Notes: generated by a model from the sequence alone, not told the origin. A DNA stretch of 64,000 nucleotides from an uncultured Prochlorococcus sp. (GCA_902521995.1 CABYTO010000004.1:1-64000), one strand, 5' to 3'. Numbered from the stretch's first letter, positions 6,806-14,166 are shown. Translations and numbers: made by a program.

Positions 6806-7828
6806 TTAGAAAGAAATGCACGATGCATTTAGAAAATCTTTATAAATATTTTGCCAGTGTATAATTCTTTGTTCAAGTCTATTAGGCGGACCAAGTTTAA
6901 AATTTTCCAGATAAGACTTATGAACTGATTCGACAATAACTTTATCTTCTCTAAGAAATTCTAATATACTTTTTTTCCAATTTTCTAAATCATTTTCACA
7001 TAAAGAAGCAGAGGCTAATTTAATTTCAATAATACACTGATCAATATTTTTAGGAAGATAATTTATTAAAACAAGCCCTTTACCAGGCCAGATTATTAGA
7101 TGGGTCCATGGGAGTAATCCAAAGGTATAAAGATTTCCTTCACTACTAAGAGGGGTAACAAGTAGATTACAAAATTCACTGAAGAAATATCTGTAGTTTT
7201 TAATTGGACCTTGTTCTTTATGTAGGGTATTTTTATGAGCTATTGCTACATGATAATCATCCAGTGTATTATCATGGGCAATTTTCCAATTGCAATTTAA
7301 GGTGTCAGAAAACTCAGAAAAAATGCTGTAATTCATATCCCATTGATCATTACATTTTCTCCCAACAAGCTCAATTTGATCATCTATAGATATTGGTTTT
7401 TTGCTGAAATTAATCCAAATTAAAGGTCCATTTATTAAAGAGTTAACTTTTTCTAAAAAATAATCCCTTGTTTCTATTTTTGTTTCAAAATTGTACTTTA
7501 ATGGCAAGGTTTTAAGATGCCCAAAACTATCAAAAGTCCAGCCATGGTAGGGACAAAAAATATTATTAGAAGGATTAAATTTTGTTTTTGGCAAACACAA
7601 TTTTGACCCACGATGAGGGCATCTATTTTTAAAAACAGTTATTAAATTATCTTCTGAACGCGAGATTAATAATGATTGATTAAAGAATTTTTTTTCCAAT
7701 ATTTCGCCAGGTTTGATTTCTCCTATGAAAATCAATGGGTGCCAATAATTTGTTGAATAGTTATCTAACTCAAGTTCAAAAATTTTTTGGTCTTTGTAAA
7801 GCCAAGTAGGCAAAAAACTAGTTGACAT
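6806..7828 (-). CDS. Rieske non-heme iron oxygenase, last gene of the guanidine-type cluster
   Basis: A 340-residue oxygenase large subunit. The Rieske [2Fe-2S] site is CPH at 70-72 with CPYH at 92-95. The catalytic mononuclear iron site is visible as NTLDDYHVAIAH (Asn187, bridging Asp190/191, His193, His198). Such enzymes hydroxylate or N/O-demethylate small substrates and need a reductase, which is not encoded next to it. It starts 3 bp after the importer ATPase gene on the same strand, so it is almost certainly in that operon. I infer action on an imported methylated or alkylated guanidino compound, releasing a substrate for the hydrolase. Pheophorbide-oxygenase-like chlorophyll function is an alternative. 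Confidence 0.75.
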   Translation of the reverse strand: MSTSFLPTWLYKDQKIFELELDNYSTNYWHPLIFIGEIKPGEILEKKFFNQSLLISRSEDNLITVFKNRCPHRGSKLCLPKTKFNPSNNIFCPYHGWTFDSFGHLKTLPLKYNFETKIETRDYFLEKVNSLINGPLIWINFSKKPISIDDQIELVGRKCNDQWDMNYSIFSEFSDTLNCNWKIAHDNTLDDYHVAIAHKNTLHKEQGPIKNYRYFFSEFCNLLVTPLSSEGNLYTFGLLPWTHLIIWPGKGLVLINYLPKNIDQCIIEIKLASASLCENDLENWKKSILEFLREDKVIVESVHKSYLENFKLGPPNRLEQRIIHWQNIYKDFLNASCISF

Positions 7829-7831
7829 TAT

Positions 7832-8593
7832 TTATTTTTTTTGGAGGCCTCTTAAAAAATCAGATAACTCATATCTTAATTTTGCAAAATCCGAATCAAG
7901 TTTCAATTTATCTAAATCTCCTTTTTGTAGATCTACCTTAACTTCTTTTATGATTCTTCCAGGATTAGGGGCCAAAATACATATTTGCTGAGAGAGAGCT
8001 AATGCTTCTTCAATATCATGGGTTATAAGTAAAACTGTTAATGAAGTTTTTTTCCATAATTCATAGAGAAATTTCTGCATAGATTCTCTTATCTGTAAGT
8101 CCAAGGCTCCAAAAGGTTCATCTAAAAGAAGAATTTTAGGATTAGTCGCTAGAGCTCTTGCAATTGCAATTCTTTGTTGCATTCCTCCAGATAATTCTTT
8201 TGGATACTTATTTGCCGAATCCTGAAGACCTACTACTTCTAATAAATAAGATGTCCTATATTTTATTTCTTTCAACTTATAAGAATTTAAATTCATTCCA
8301 AATGCAACATTCTCAGATGCTGTGAGCCAAGGGAAAAGACTATATTTCTGAAAAACCATTCCTCGATCCAATCCCGGTCCACTAACTATTTTCCCATCTA
8401 CTTTTATGTTCCCTTTAGATGGACTCTCAAGCCCAGCAATAATCCTCAATATAGTACTTTTACCTGATCCAGAGCTCCCAACAAGAGTTTTAAATTCGCC
8501 AGAACTTATTGAAAAGCTTATTCCCTCAATTGCCTTTTTTCTATTTGAACCTTCCCCAAAATATTTTGAAATATTATTAACATCTAATTTCAT
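7832..8593 (-). CDS. ABC importer ATP-binding protein (NrtD/SsuB/TauB type)
   Basis: A 253-residue cytoplasmic ATPase. Walker A GSSGSGKST, Q-loop near MVFQKYSLFPW, signature LSGGMQQRIAIARAL, Walker B ILLLDEPFGALD and H-loop LLITHDIEEAL are all intact. The GLDRGMVFQ and PFGALD forms are characteristic of the nitrate/sulfonate/taurine importer group. It directly abuts the permease gene upstream (stop and start adjacent). The neighbouring nickel-enzyme genes point to a guanidino-type nitrogen substrate rather than sulfonate. Confidence 0.88.
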   Translation of the reverse strand: MKLDVNNISKYFGEGSNRKKAIEGISFSISSGEFKTLVGSSGSGKSTILRIIAGLESPSKGNIKVDGKIVSGPGLDRGMVFQKYSLFPWLTASENVAFGMNLNSYKLKEIKYRTSYLLEVVGLQDSANKYPKELSGGMQQRIAIARALATNPKILLLDEPFGALDLQIRESMQKFLYELWKKTSLTVLLITHDIEEALALSQQICILAPNPGRIIKEVKVDLQKGDLDKLKLDSDFAKLRYELSDFLRGLQKK

Positions 8594-9412
8594 TTAAACA
8601 GCCCATTTACATGTACGTCTAAGTAACAATCTAAAACTCATATCCAAAGCAAATCCTATTAAACCAAGAACTATTAATTCTGCAAATATTTGATCTGTGC
8701 GAAAAAATCTTTGAGCCAGTTGAATCCTTTTACCTAAACCAACTTCTGCTGCAATTAACTCTGCAACAATTACTAAATTCCATGAAGTTGCGATATTAAT
8801 TCTTAAAGTATCAATAATACTTGGCAATGAATATCTGGCTATTACTCTGATCAATAAATCTTTTGAATTACCTCCTAAAGTAAGCGTTGTTTCAATGAGT
8901 TCTTTGGGTACAAATTTTACTGAATCCATAACCATCAAAACATTAAAGTAAACAGTACCAATGAAAATTAATGCGATTTTTGGTGCCTCTTCTATTCCTA
9001 AATAAATAATAAGCAAAGGAGAAAAAGCAGCGGCAGGCATATACCTAAGCATCGCAATTAATGGTTCACATAACGCACAAAAAGAAGGGAAAGAACCCAT
9101 TAAAATTCCTAAAGGAATTGAAAAAATTGTTGCAATTATAAAACCAGCAAATACCCTACCAGTACTTGCAAAAATATCTTCAAATAATATTCCACTTTCA
9201 GCCATATCCAAAAGAGAATAAAAGACCGCTAACGGAGATGGTAAAAACATTTCACTTACAAGTTTTAACTGACAAACTAATGTCCAAATTAAAAGGGGAA
9301 TCAAAAGTGAGGCTATTTGAAGAAATATTTTATTTAATTTTTTCGGTTCACTACCAAATGAAAAGAGGGATAAAAAATATTTATCCCTCTTGATTAATTT
9401 CGAACTGACCAT
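8594..9412 (-). CDS. ABC importer permease (NrtB/SsuC/TauC type)
   Basis: A 272-residue integral membrane protein with about six hydrophobic segments. The cytoplasmic EAA-like loop (ETTLTLGGNSKDLLIRVI) lies in the C-terminal half, where the ATPase docks. Family resemblance is to binding-protein-dependent permeases of the nitrate/sulfonate/taurine group. Placed between the ATPase and binding-protein genes with 0 and 16 bp spacing, so clearly one operon. Confidence 0.87.
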   Translation of the reverse strand: MVSSKLIKRDKYFLSLFSFGSEPKKLNKIFLQIASLLIPLLIWTLVCQLKLVSEMFLPSPLAVFYSLLDMAESGILFEDIFASTGRVFAGFIIATIFSIPLGILMGSFPSFCALCEPLIAMLRYMPAAAFSPLLIIYLGIEEAPKIALIFIGTVYFNVLMVMDSVKFVPKELIETTLTLGGNSKDLLIRVIARYSLPSIIDTLRINIATSWNLVIVAELIAAEVGLGKRIQLAQRFFRTDQIFAELIVLGLIGFALDMSFRLLLRRTCKWAV

Positions 9413-9428
9413 TTTAATTTTGTATTAA

Positions 9429-10427
9429 TTAACTGATGTTTTTAACGAACGAAGAGTCAAATAATTTACTCATATCTGGTTTTTCAGGAATAAATCCTAC
9501 TTTTACCATAAAGTCTGCCATTTGTTTCGCTGCATAAGGCATATGTTTCATACCGAACCCATCACTAAAAGCTTCTAAATTTTCTTCCAAAGAAAAGAAC
9601 CTAGTTCCACCTTTATATTGTTTGTATTCGCGTGTTGGGATTCCAGCTCGCTTTGCCATGATCTTTTCAGATTTTCTTGGATTTTTTTCCATGAATTCTC
9701 TAACATCCCACCATGTTTTAACAATTTTTTGAACATCATCTGGTCTTTCAGAAATCAAATCTCCGCTTACAGCTAATAAATCAGGGATTGCGCCAGGATA
9801 ATCTTTTGAACTAGCGATAACTCTTGCTCCAGGCCTCTTCATTGCAGTTCCTGTAAATGGAGGAAATGCTCCAACTGCATCAACTTTTCCTGCTGCGAAT
9901 GCAGTTGCAGCCTGATCAGTTGGAAGTCCTTTAATAATTACATCATCTCGAGTTAATCCAACATCATTCAGAGCTAAAACAAGTAAAAAATCATCCACAA
10001 CACCTTCTTCTACTGCTACTGTTTTACCTTTCAAATCAGCAACACTTTTAATTGATTTATCTGCAATTATTTGGTCATTCCCTGCAGAATTATCATTAAC
10101 TAAAACAACTACTTCCCCTCCATTCTCTCCTGGCAAGAACGAAATAGTATCATTAAGAGTCTGCGAATTTCCATCAATTTTACCAGCAGCAAAAGTTTCC
10201 ATGGATTGAACATATCCATCAAACCATTTCATCTGAACATTAACTCCATTTTTTTCAAACATTTTTTGATCAACAGCTATAGCCCAGGGCCACCATCCTG
10301 CCCAGTTACTGTATCCCAAAGTGATTGGTTCACCTTTTGGAGCTGCAGGACTTGATAGTGTACTTAATGAAATCGCTAATATTAGAGCCAGCAAAGAGGC
10401 AACAAAAACTCTCAATTTTTTAAACAT
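9429..10427 (-). CDS. ABC importer substrate-binding protein (NMT1/SsuA-like), probable guanidine-type ligand
   Basis: A 332-residue protein with a cleavable signal peptide (hydrophobic core LLALILAISLSTLSS, cut near PAAPKGEP). The mature part is a two-lobe NMT1/THI5-like binding domain (GYSNWAGWWPWAIAVDQ, SVADLKGKTVAVEEG, TDQAATAFAAGKVDAVGAF). Trp- and Asp-rich N-terminal pocket residues (NWAGWWPW) would suit a planar cation by cation-pi contact; that is inference. A 112-bp spacer with a perfect NtcA-type site separates it from the chaperone genes upstream, so the importer may have its own nitrogen-controlled promoter. Confidence 0.82.
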   Translation of the reverse strand: MFKKLRVFVASLLALILAISLSTLSSPAAPKGEPITLGYSNWAGWWPWAIAVDQKMFEKNGVNVQMKWFDGYVQSMETFAAGKIDGNSQTLNDTISFLPGENGGEVVVLVNDNSAGNDQIIADKSIKSVADLKGKTVAVEEGVVDDFLLVLALNDVGLTRDDVIIKGLPTDQAATAFAAGKVDAVGAFPPFTGTAMKRPGARVIASSKDYPGAIPDLLAVSGDLISERPDDVQKIVKTWWDVREFMEKNPRKSEKIMAKRAGIPTREYKQYKGGTRFFSLEENLEAFSDGFGMKHMPYAAKQMADFMVKVGFIPEKPDMSKLFDSSFVKNIS

Positions 10428-10483
10428 TTTTGAAAAAAAATATTACGTACTATCAATACTCAAGAAAAAGCAAATCTAAAGTT

Positions 10484-10497
10484 GTAATGACTGATAC
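10484..10497 (-). promoter_or_regulatory. Putative NtcA-binding site
   Basis: Exact GTA-N8-TAC palindrome (GTAATGACTGATAC on the plus strand), 57 bp upstream of the binding-protein ATG. NtcA is the global nitrogen activator of cyanobacteria. A TATTGAT-like -10 lies 25 bases downstream of the site on the minus strand, close to the usual spacing. The motif is short and would occur about twenty times by chance in 64 kb, so position and context carry the weight. Confidence 0.5.
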
Positions 10498-10539
10498 TTT
10501 TAAGAGATTACTCTTACTTAATCAATATTAAAATCAATA

Positions 10540-11223
10540 TTAAATATTTTTAAATTTCAGAATCTTTTTACTAATCCAATCTTGCCATAAATCAAATCCA
10601 GACTTGGTTATTGAAGAAATTTCTATCACATCTGCCTTCGGATTAGTTGAAGCTATGTTCGATTTTAATTCGTTAATATCAAAATTCAAATGGGGTAACA
10701 AATCAACCTTAGTTATCAAAATTAAATCTGCTTCTCTAAACATTATGGGATATTTTAAAGGTTTATCCTCACCTTCGGTAATACTTAAAAGTGCAACTTT
10801 AAAATGTTCTCCAATCTCAAATTCTGCAGGACACACTAAATTTCCTACATTTTCCACTAACAAAATATCTAGTAAATCAGGATTTATTTTTTTTTCTAGT
10901 AATTTCAAACCTCCACTAACCATATTTGCATCGAGATGGCATGCTCTTCCAGTTGTAATTGGTACTACTGGAATATTTAATTTTTCTAATCTTGCCGCAT
11001 CAAGATTAGTGGTCATATCACCCTCTAAAACAGCACTGTAAAATTTTTTTGAAAGATCTTCTAAAGTTATTTCAAGTAATCTCGTTTTTCCTGCACCTGG
11101 ACTGCTCATTATGTTCAAGCAAAGTAAATTATAATTATTAAACTTAACTTTATTTTTCTCTGCTTGATGACTATTTTGATGAAGAATATTTAATTCAATT
11201 TTGTCTGAAATTGGTAAATGCAT
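10540..11223 (-). CDS. hypB: HypB-like nickel GTPase, probable guanidine-hydrolase chaperone (GhaB-type)
   Basis: A 227-residue SIMIBI GTPase: P-loop SSPGAGKT at 40-47, switch/metal site with Cys95-His96 (GRACHLD) and Cys131 (NLVCPAEF), and a guanine-specificity motif TKVD at 171-174. It lacks the His-rich N-terminus of some HypB proteins. HypB delivers nickel. No hydrogenase gene is present in the window, and HypA/HypB-like pairs (GhaA/GhaB) are known to activate the nickel-dependent guanidine hydrolase of Synechocystis. The position next to the ureohydrolase supports that role here. Confidence 0.83.
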   Translation of the reverse strand: MHLPISDKIELNILHQNSHQAEKNKVKFNNYNLLCLNIMSSPGAGKTRLLEITLEDLSKKFYSAVLEGDMTTNLDAARLEKLNIPVVPITTGRACHLDANMVSGGLKLLEKKINPDLLDILLVENVGNLVCPAEFEIGEHFKVALLSITEGEDKPLKYPIMFREADLILITKVDLLPHLNFDINELKSNIASTNPKADVIEISSITKSGFDLWQDWISKKILKFKNI

Positions 11224-11263
11224 TTATATTTGAAAATACGTTTTTATTCTAGATACTAAATTT

Positions 11264-11620
11264 CTACTTTTCTTTAAAATCAATAGATGCGATTTTTAAT
11301 TCCCTCCCACTAATAATTTCCTCTAAATTAAAATTACAACATGGAGATTTATATCCATTCTCTTTCTTTGGAAAATATAATCTATCGCATTTAGAGCATT
11401 TCCCTTCAAAAGGTATTGTCTCAATAGTAATCTGAGAGGAATCTAACCAAGAACCTAAGACTGCCGCATTAAAAGTATTTATTAATGATATTGGTTCTAC
11501 GCAAGTAAACTCCCCAATTTTAAGATTAATCTTTTCAACAACTATTTTTTTTTTATTTTTTTTCTCTGCCCACTCTTCCATGGAAAGAATAAGGCATTTT
11601 GTCATATCTACTTCATGCAC
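11264..11620 (-). CDS. hypA: HypA-like nickel metallochaperone (GhaA-type)
   Basis: 118 residues with the defining nickel-binding N-terminus Met-His-Glu (MHEVD). A zinc site is built from Cys75, Cys78 (CSKC) and Cys94, Cys95 (SPCCNF); the second pair is adjacent rather than the usual CxxC, a small deviation. It works with the HypB-like GTPase (40 bp downstream) to load nickel. The gene starts 6 bp after the stop of the ureohydrolase gene, so enzyme and chaperones are co-expressed. Confidence 0.83.
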   Translation of the reverse strand: MHEVDMTKCLILSMEEWAEKKNKKKIVVEKINLKIGEFTCVEPISLINTFNAAVLGSWLDSSQITIETIPFEGKCSKCDRLYFPKKENGYKSPCCNFNLEEIISGRELKIASIDFKEK

Positions 11621-11626
11621 GAAAAT

Positions 11627-12817
11627 CTATCTCCATTTTTGATCAACTGACATATTACATTTATCTGAAATCCATTCTGGTTTAGATTGTCTTGGGAGCT
11701 GACCACTTACTACAAGATGTGCAATTGAATCACAAATAACTCTAGTAGCTAATAGAGCTGTCATATCGCTTACATCATATGGAGGCGAAACCTCAACAAG
11801 CTCAATTCCACATACATTAACTTTTCTGATAATGTACTCCAAAAGTTTTAATGCCTCTCGAGGTAATAAACCCCCAGGTTCAGGCCAACCAGTTCCAGGG
11901 ACAAATCCAGCATCAATGCAATCAATATCAAAAGAAATATATACACAGTCAGTTCCATCCGTAGCTTTTTCAATCGCAAAATTAGCGGCCTCTTTTAATC
12001 CCATTTCACAGATATCAGTAACTGTTAAAACATTTGTACTTCGTTCCCTGCAAATTTTCACTCCTTCTCTTGGTACTTGCCAACCTCCAATTCCTAATTG
12101 AACAAGATTTTTTGCAGGTGCATTTTTCATATTAGTGGCATGAAACCATGGACAGGTATGCATTCTTTCATCTAAATCTGTTTCTTGAGTATCTACATGT
12201 CTATCAAAGTGAATGATCCCTACTTTTTTATCTCCTAAGTGGCGACAAACTCCTCTAACTGTAGGAAAACCTATTGAATGATCTCCACCTAAAATAATTG
12301 GAAATGCACCACTAGCAAAAATATGAGCAACCCCCTTTGAAATTTGATCAAAACTTTTTTCATTATTAGCTGGAATTGTAAAAATATCTCCTACATCACA
12401 AATAGATATCTGCTCTCTCAGATCCACTCCCATTTCGTAATTGTAAGGAGTATAGAGTGCAGAAATTTTTCTAATTCCTTGAGGTCCGAATCTTGTCCCT
12501 GGTCTATAAGTAGTTCCAGAATCATGAGGAACACCAACGATCGCAACATCATAACTTCCCACTTCATTTACATTTTCAACATATGGAGCTTTCATGAAAG
12601 TATTGATACCTGCAAAATGGGGTAATTCTCCTCTTGAAAATGTAGATATATTTCTATCGACAATACTTTTTGCTCCTTCTAAACCATATTCCTTTGCTCG
12701 GGCAACCTCCTTTTCCCACCCTTTAAGAGGTAATTTTGATTCTTTGTCTAAAGCATCCATTCCTTCGCTGGGATGCCTCCTTATAAAGTTTTGATTTTTA
12801 GATGATTCAGTAGTCAC
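11627..12817 (-). CDS. gdmH: Ureohydrolase-family enzyme, probable Ni-dependent guanidine hydrolase
   Basis: 396 residues, clearly longer than agmatinase/SpeB (about 300) because of an 85-residue N-terminal extension. Binuclear metal ligands are all present: His180 (LGGDHSIG), Asp205-x-His207-x-Asp209 (HFDRHVDT) and Asp297/Asp299 (SFDIDCID). DRHVD instead of DAHxD and the GFVPGTGWPEPGG loop set it apart from agmatinases. From memory, the order hydrolase-HypA-HypB-importer matches the Synechocystis guanidine hydrolase locus (sll1077 and following). The predicted reaction is guanidine + water to urea + ammonium. The start codon is GTG at 12817; an AAGAAG site lies rather far upstream. First gene of the seven-gene cluster. 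Confidence 0.8.
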   Translation of the reverse strand: MTTESSKNQNFIRRHPSEGMDALDKESKLPLKGWEKEVARAKEYGLEGAKSIVDRNISTFSRGELPHFAGINTFMKAPYVENVNEVGSYDVAIVGVPHDSGTTYRPGTRFGPQGIRKISALYTPYNYEMGVDLREQISICDVGDIFTIPANNEKSFDQISKGVAHIFASGAFPIILGGDHSIGFPTVRGVCRHLGDKKVGIIHFDRHVDTQETDLDERMHTCPWFHATNMKNAPAKNLVQLGIGGWQVPREGVKICRERSTNVLTVTDICEMGLKEAANFAIEKATDGTDCVYISFDIDCIDAGFVPGTGWPEPGGLLPREALKLLEYIIRKVNVCGIELVEVSPPYDVSDMTALLATRVICDSIAHLVVSGQLPRQSKPEWISDKCNMSVDQKWR

Positions 12818-12952
12818 AAATTAAAAATTCTTCTTACACTTATTTCAATATTGTCAATAAAAATAAAAATGAACCATAAACTTGCTTAAAAGATTCTCAT
12901 TTAAACATTGTTAAATAACTATTTGCAAAATTAAAATATATAACTCTATTAA

Positions 12953-12966
12953 AAGCCAGCTGGCTT
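12953..12966. promoter_or_regulatory. Perfect 14-bp palindrome upstream of the guanidine-type operon
   Basis: AAGCCAGCTGGCTT lies 135 bp before the GTG start of the hydrolase gene and is the most GC-rich patch of an otherwise AT-only spacer. A TATATT -10-like sequence follows about 14 bases downstream on the minus strand, so the palindrome would overlap a -35 region, as expected of an operator. I see none of the conserved GC-rich core of a guanidine-I riboswitch here. Confidence 0.4.
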
Positions 12967-13024
12967 AATTACAAAAGTATTTAAAATATTTAATAACAGA
13001 ATAAATGATAGAAGAAGTAATAAG

Positions 13025-13141
13025 TTAAAAAGTATTAGATATTTTATTTTTCATATTTTCAATTTTATTAATTAATTCATCTAACCATTCTGTATTATTT
13101 TGCTCTTGTCTTTTATGGCTTTGACTTTTTTGAGTACTCAT
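13025..13141 (-). CDS. 38-residue micro-protein, NNTxWLDxLI family (paralogue of 13944)
   Basis: Polar N-terminus (MSTQKSQSHKRQEQNNTEWL), then a helix DELINKIENMKNKISN. It shares MST at the start, the NNT-W-LD-LIN core and an acidic helix with the 35-residue product at 13944-14051, suggesting a small duplicated family. Soluble, no Cys. Function unknown. Confidence 0.45.
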   Translation of the reverse strand: MSTQKSQSHKRQEQNNTEWLDELINKIENMKNKISNTF

Positions 13142-13270
13142 AAATTTCTTTTATTAAGATTGTCCATTTAATATATCTGTTGAACTTACAGGCATCAATA
13201 AGCAATATTACCAAATCAATAGATAAGACAAGCTTTAGTAGCATTTCATACAAACCTTATCAACACAAAT

Positions 13271-13300
13271 TAACTAAGAAGATCTAAATCTCTTCAGTTA
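13271..13300. other. Inverted repeat / hairpin
   Basis: TAACT (13271-13275) pairs with AGTTA (13296-13300) and GAAGA (13278-13282) with TCTTC (13291-13295), with an AA bulge and an 8-base loop. No T run follows, so it is a weak terminator at best. It lies in the 220-bp spacer 13142-13365, which otherwise shows nothing. Confidence 0.35.
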
Positions 13301-13365
13301 AGTATTTTCTACGATGTTTTTATTTTAAATTCTGATTTGAATTAGAAAAGGATACAGATATTCCT

Positions 13366-13473
13366 ATGGAAAAATCATTTCTAAATTTCATTTATTGGAT
13401 CTTGGTAAAGTCAGCTGAAAGTTACTACGGAGATTCATTAAAAACAGAAGTACCATATACACCTTATTTTTAG
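13366..13473 (+). CDS. 35-residue micro-protein, SAESxYGxS family (paralogue of 2536)
   Basis: ATG start. Begins MEKSFLNFIYWILVKSAESY and continues YGDSLKTEVPYTPYF. The MEK...NF-YW...SAES-YG-S skeleton is shared with the product at 2536-2655, while the tails differ. The hydrophobic, aromatic first half could insert in or lie along a membrane. Two copies in separate accessory stretches argue for a real, mobile or duplicated micro-gene. Confidence 0.5.
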   Translation: MEKSFLNFIYWILVKSAESYYGDSLKTEVPYTPYF

Positions 13474-13540
13474 TTTTGGTAGTCTTTAACTTTTAATAAT
13501 AGATCTCTAGTTTGAGATGTATAAGTTTGGAAGTAATTTA

Positions 13541-13699
13541 TCAAAAAACACAATATGGGTTACTTATAGATTCACTACAAAATAATCTCTTATGTTGAAT
13601 TTCTTTTACTGATTGTGAATAAATTTTAGCGGTAAGGATCGCTCCAAAATTTACTAAAACTACAATTATAAGTAGTAGCTCAATTGCGAGGTTGGTCAT
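13541..13699 (-). CDS. 52-residue single-span membrane protein
   Basis: N-terminal helix (IELLLIIVVLVNFGAIL) then a polar tail with two Cys (RLFCSESISNPYC). The topology suggests a small membrane-anchored protein with a cytoplasmic C-terminus. It follows the terminator of the twin-CX3C gene on the same strand, so it likely has its own promoter. Not recognised. Confidence 0.45.
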   Translation of the reverse strand: MTNLAIELLLIIVVLVNFGAILTAKIYSQSVKEIQHKRLFCSESISNPYCVF

Positions 13700-13741
13700 A
13701 AGATTACCCTGCTTAAATCTATATAAAAACTCTATAAGGTC

Positions 13742-13778
13742 AAAATAGGTATTGAATAGAGTTTAAATTCCTATTTTT
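13742..13778 (-). terminator. Terminator hairpin after the twin-CX3C gene
   Basis: AAAATAGG (13742-13749) pairs with CCTATTTT (13770-13777), with T runs on both strands, so it could act in either direction. The stop codon of the gene at 13777-13941 lies at the base of the stem. Confidence 0.55.
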
Positions 13779-13941
13779 AGCCATCGAGATTCTCTGGTAA
13801 TAATCTAGGTTCACAATTTTCGACGCATTCTTCTAGAGACTTTTCAGTATTACTCTTAATTTCGCAACTACGAAGACAATCGTAAAAGGCATACTTGGGA
13901 TCTAATTCATTTTTGAATTGTTTATTTCTAAATGTATTCAT
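13777..13941 (-). CDS. 54-residue protein with twin CX3C motif
   Basis: Two CxxxC pairs separated by 12 residues (DCLRSC ... ECVENC, Cys 22, 26, 39 and 43) within predicted helices give a helical-hairpin, twin-CX3C layout like that of disulfide-linked CHCH/small-Tim proteins, here in a bacterium. The acidic surface and absence of a signal peptide make metal binding an alternative. It starts 3 bases after the stop of the NNTxWLD gene (TGATCATG), so the two are translated together. Confidence 0.5.
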   Translation of the reverse strand: MNTFRNKQFKNELDPKYAFYDCLRSCEIKSNTEKSLEECVENCEPRLLPENLDG

Positions 13942-13943
13942 GA

Positions 13944-14051
13944 TCAAACTCCCTTTGATTTTTTTTCAAGTTGATTGATTAATTTATCCAACCAAAGAGT
14001 GTTGTTGATCTTTTTTGTGTCTTTAAAGTATTTCATTTTGAACGTACTCAT
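13944..14051 (-). CDS. 35-residue micro-protein, NNTxWLDxLI family (paralogue of 13025)
   Basis: Encodes MSTFKMKYFKDTKKINNTLW followed by LDKLINQLEKKSKGV, with basic ends and a central NNT-WLD-LIN core shared with 13025-13141. An AGTGGGAC-type purine run lies farther upstream, but no clear ribosome site. Probably translated together with the twin-CX3C gene that follows it. Confidence 0.45.
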   Translation of the reverse strand: MSTFKMKYFKDTKKINNTLWLDKLINQLEKKSKGV

Positions 14052-14166
14052 GTAGTTTCTCTCAATCAGTGGGACCAACATAGGTGTGCTTATTGAAATT
14101 TCCTAGAGCAAAAATACTGATTGTGAATATAGTGAAATATTAAAAACTGATTAATTCATAGTTTAT

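Noticed and set aside
10604-11041. 145-codon plus-strand frame
   Set aside because: Lies wholly antisense to the HypB-like gene, whose motifs are clear.
10540-11620. HypA/HypB as hydrogenase maturation genes
   Set aside because: No hydrogenase or other hyp genes in the window, and the pair is sandwiched between a nickel-type ureohydrolase and an importer, so a dedicated chaperone role fits better.
12818-13024. Guanidine-I riboswitch upstream of the hydrolase gene
   Set aside because: The spacer is almost pure A/T apart from the palindrome; none of the conserved GC-rich riboswitch core is visible.
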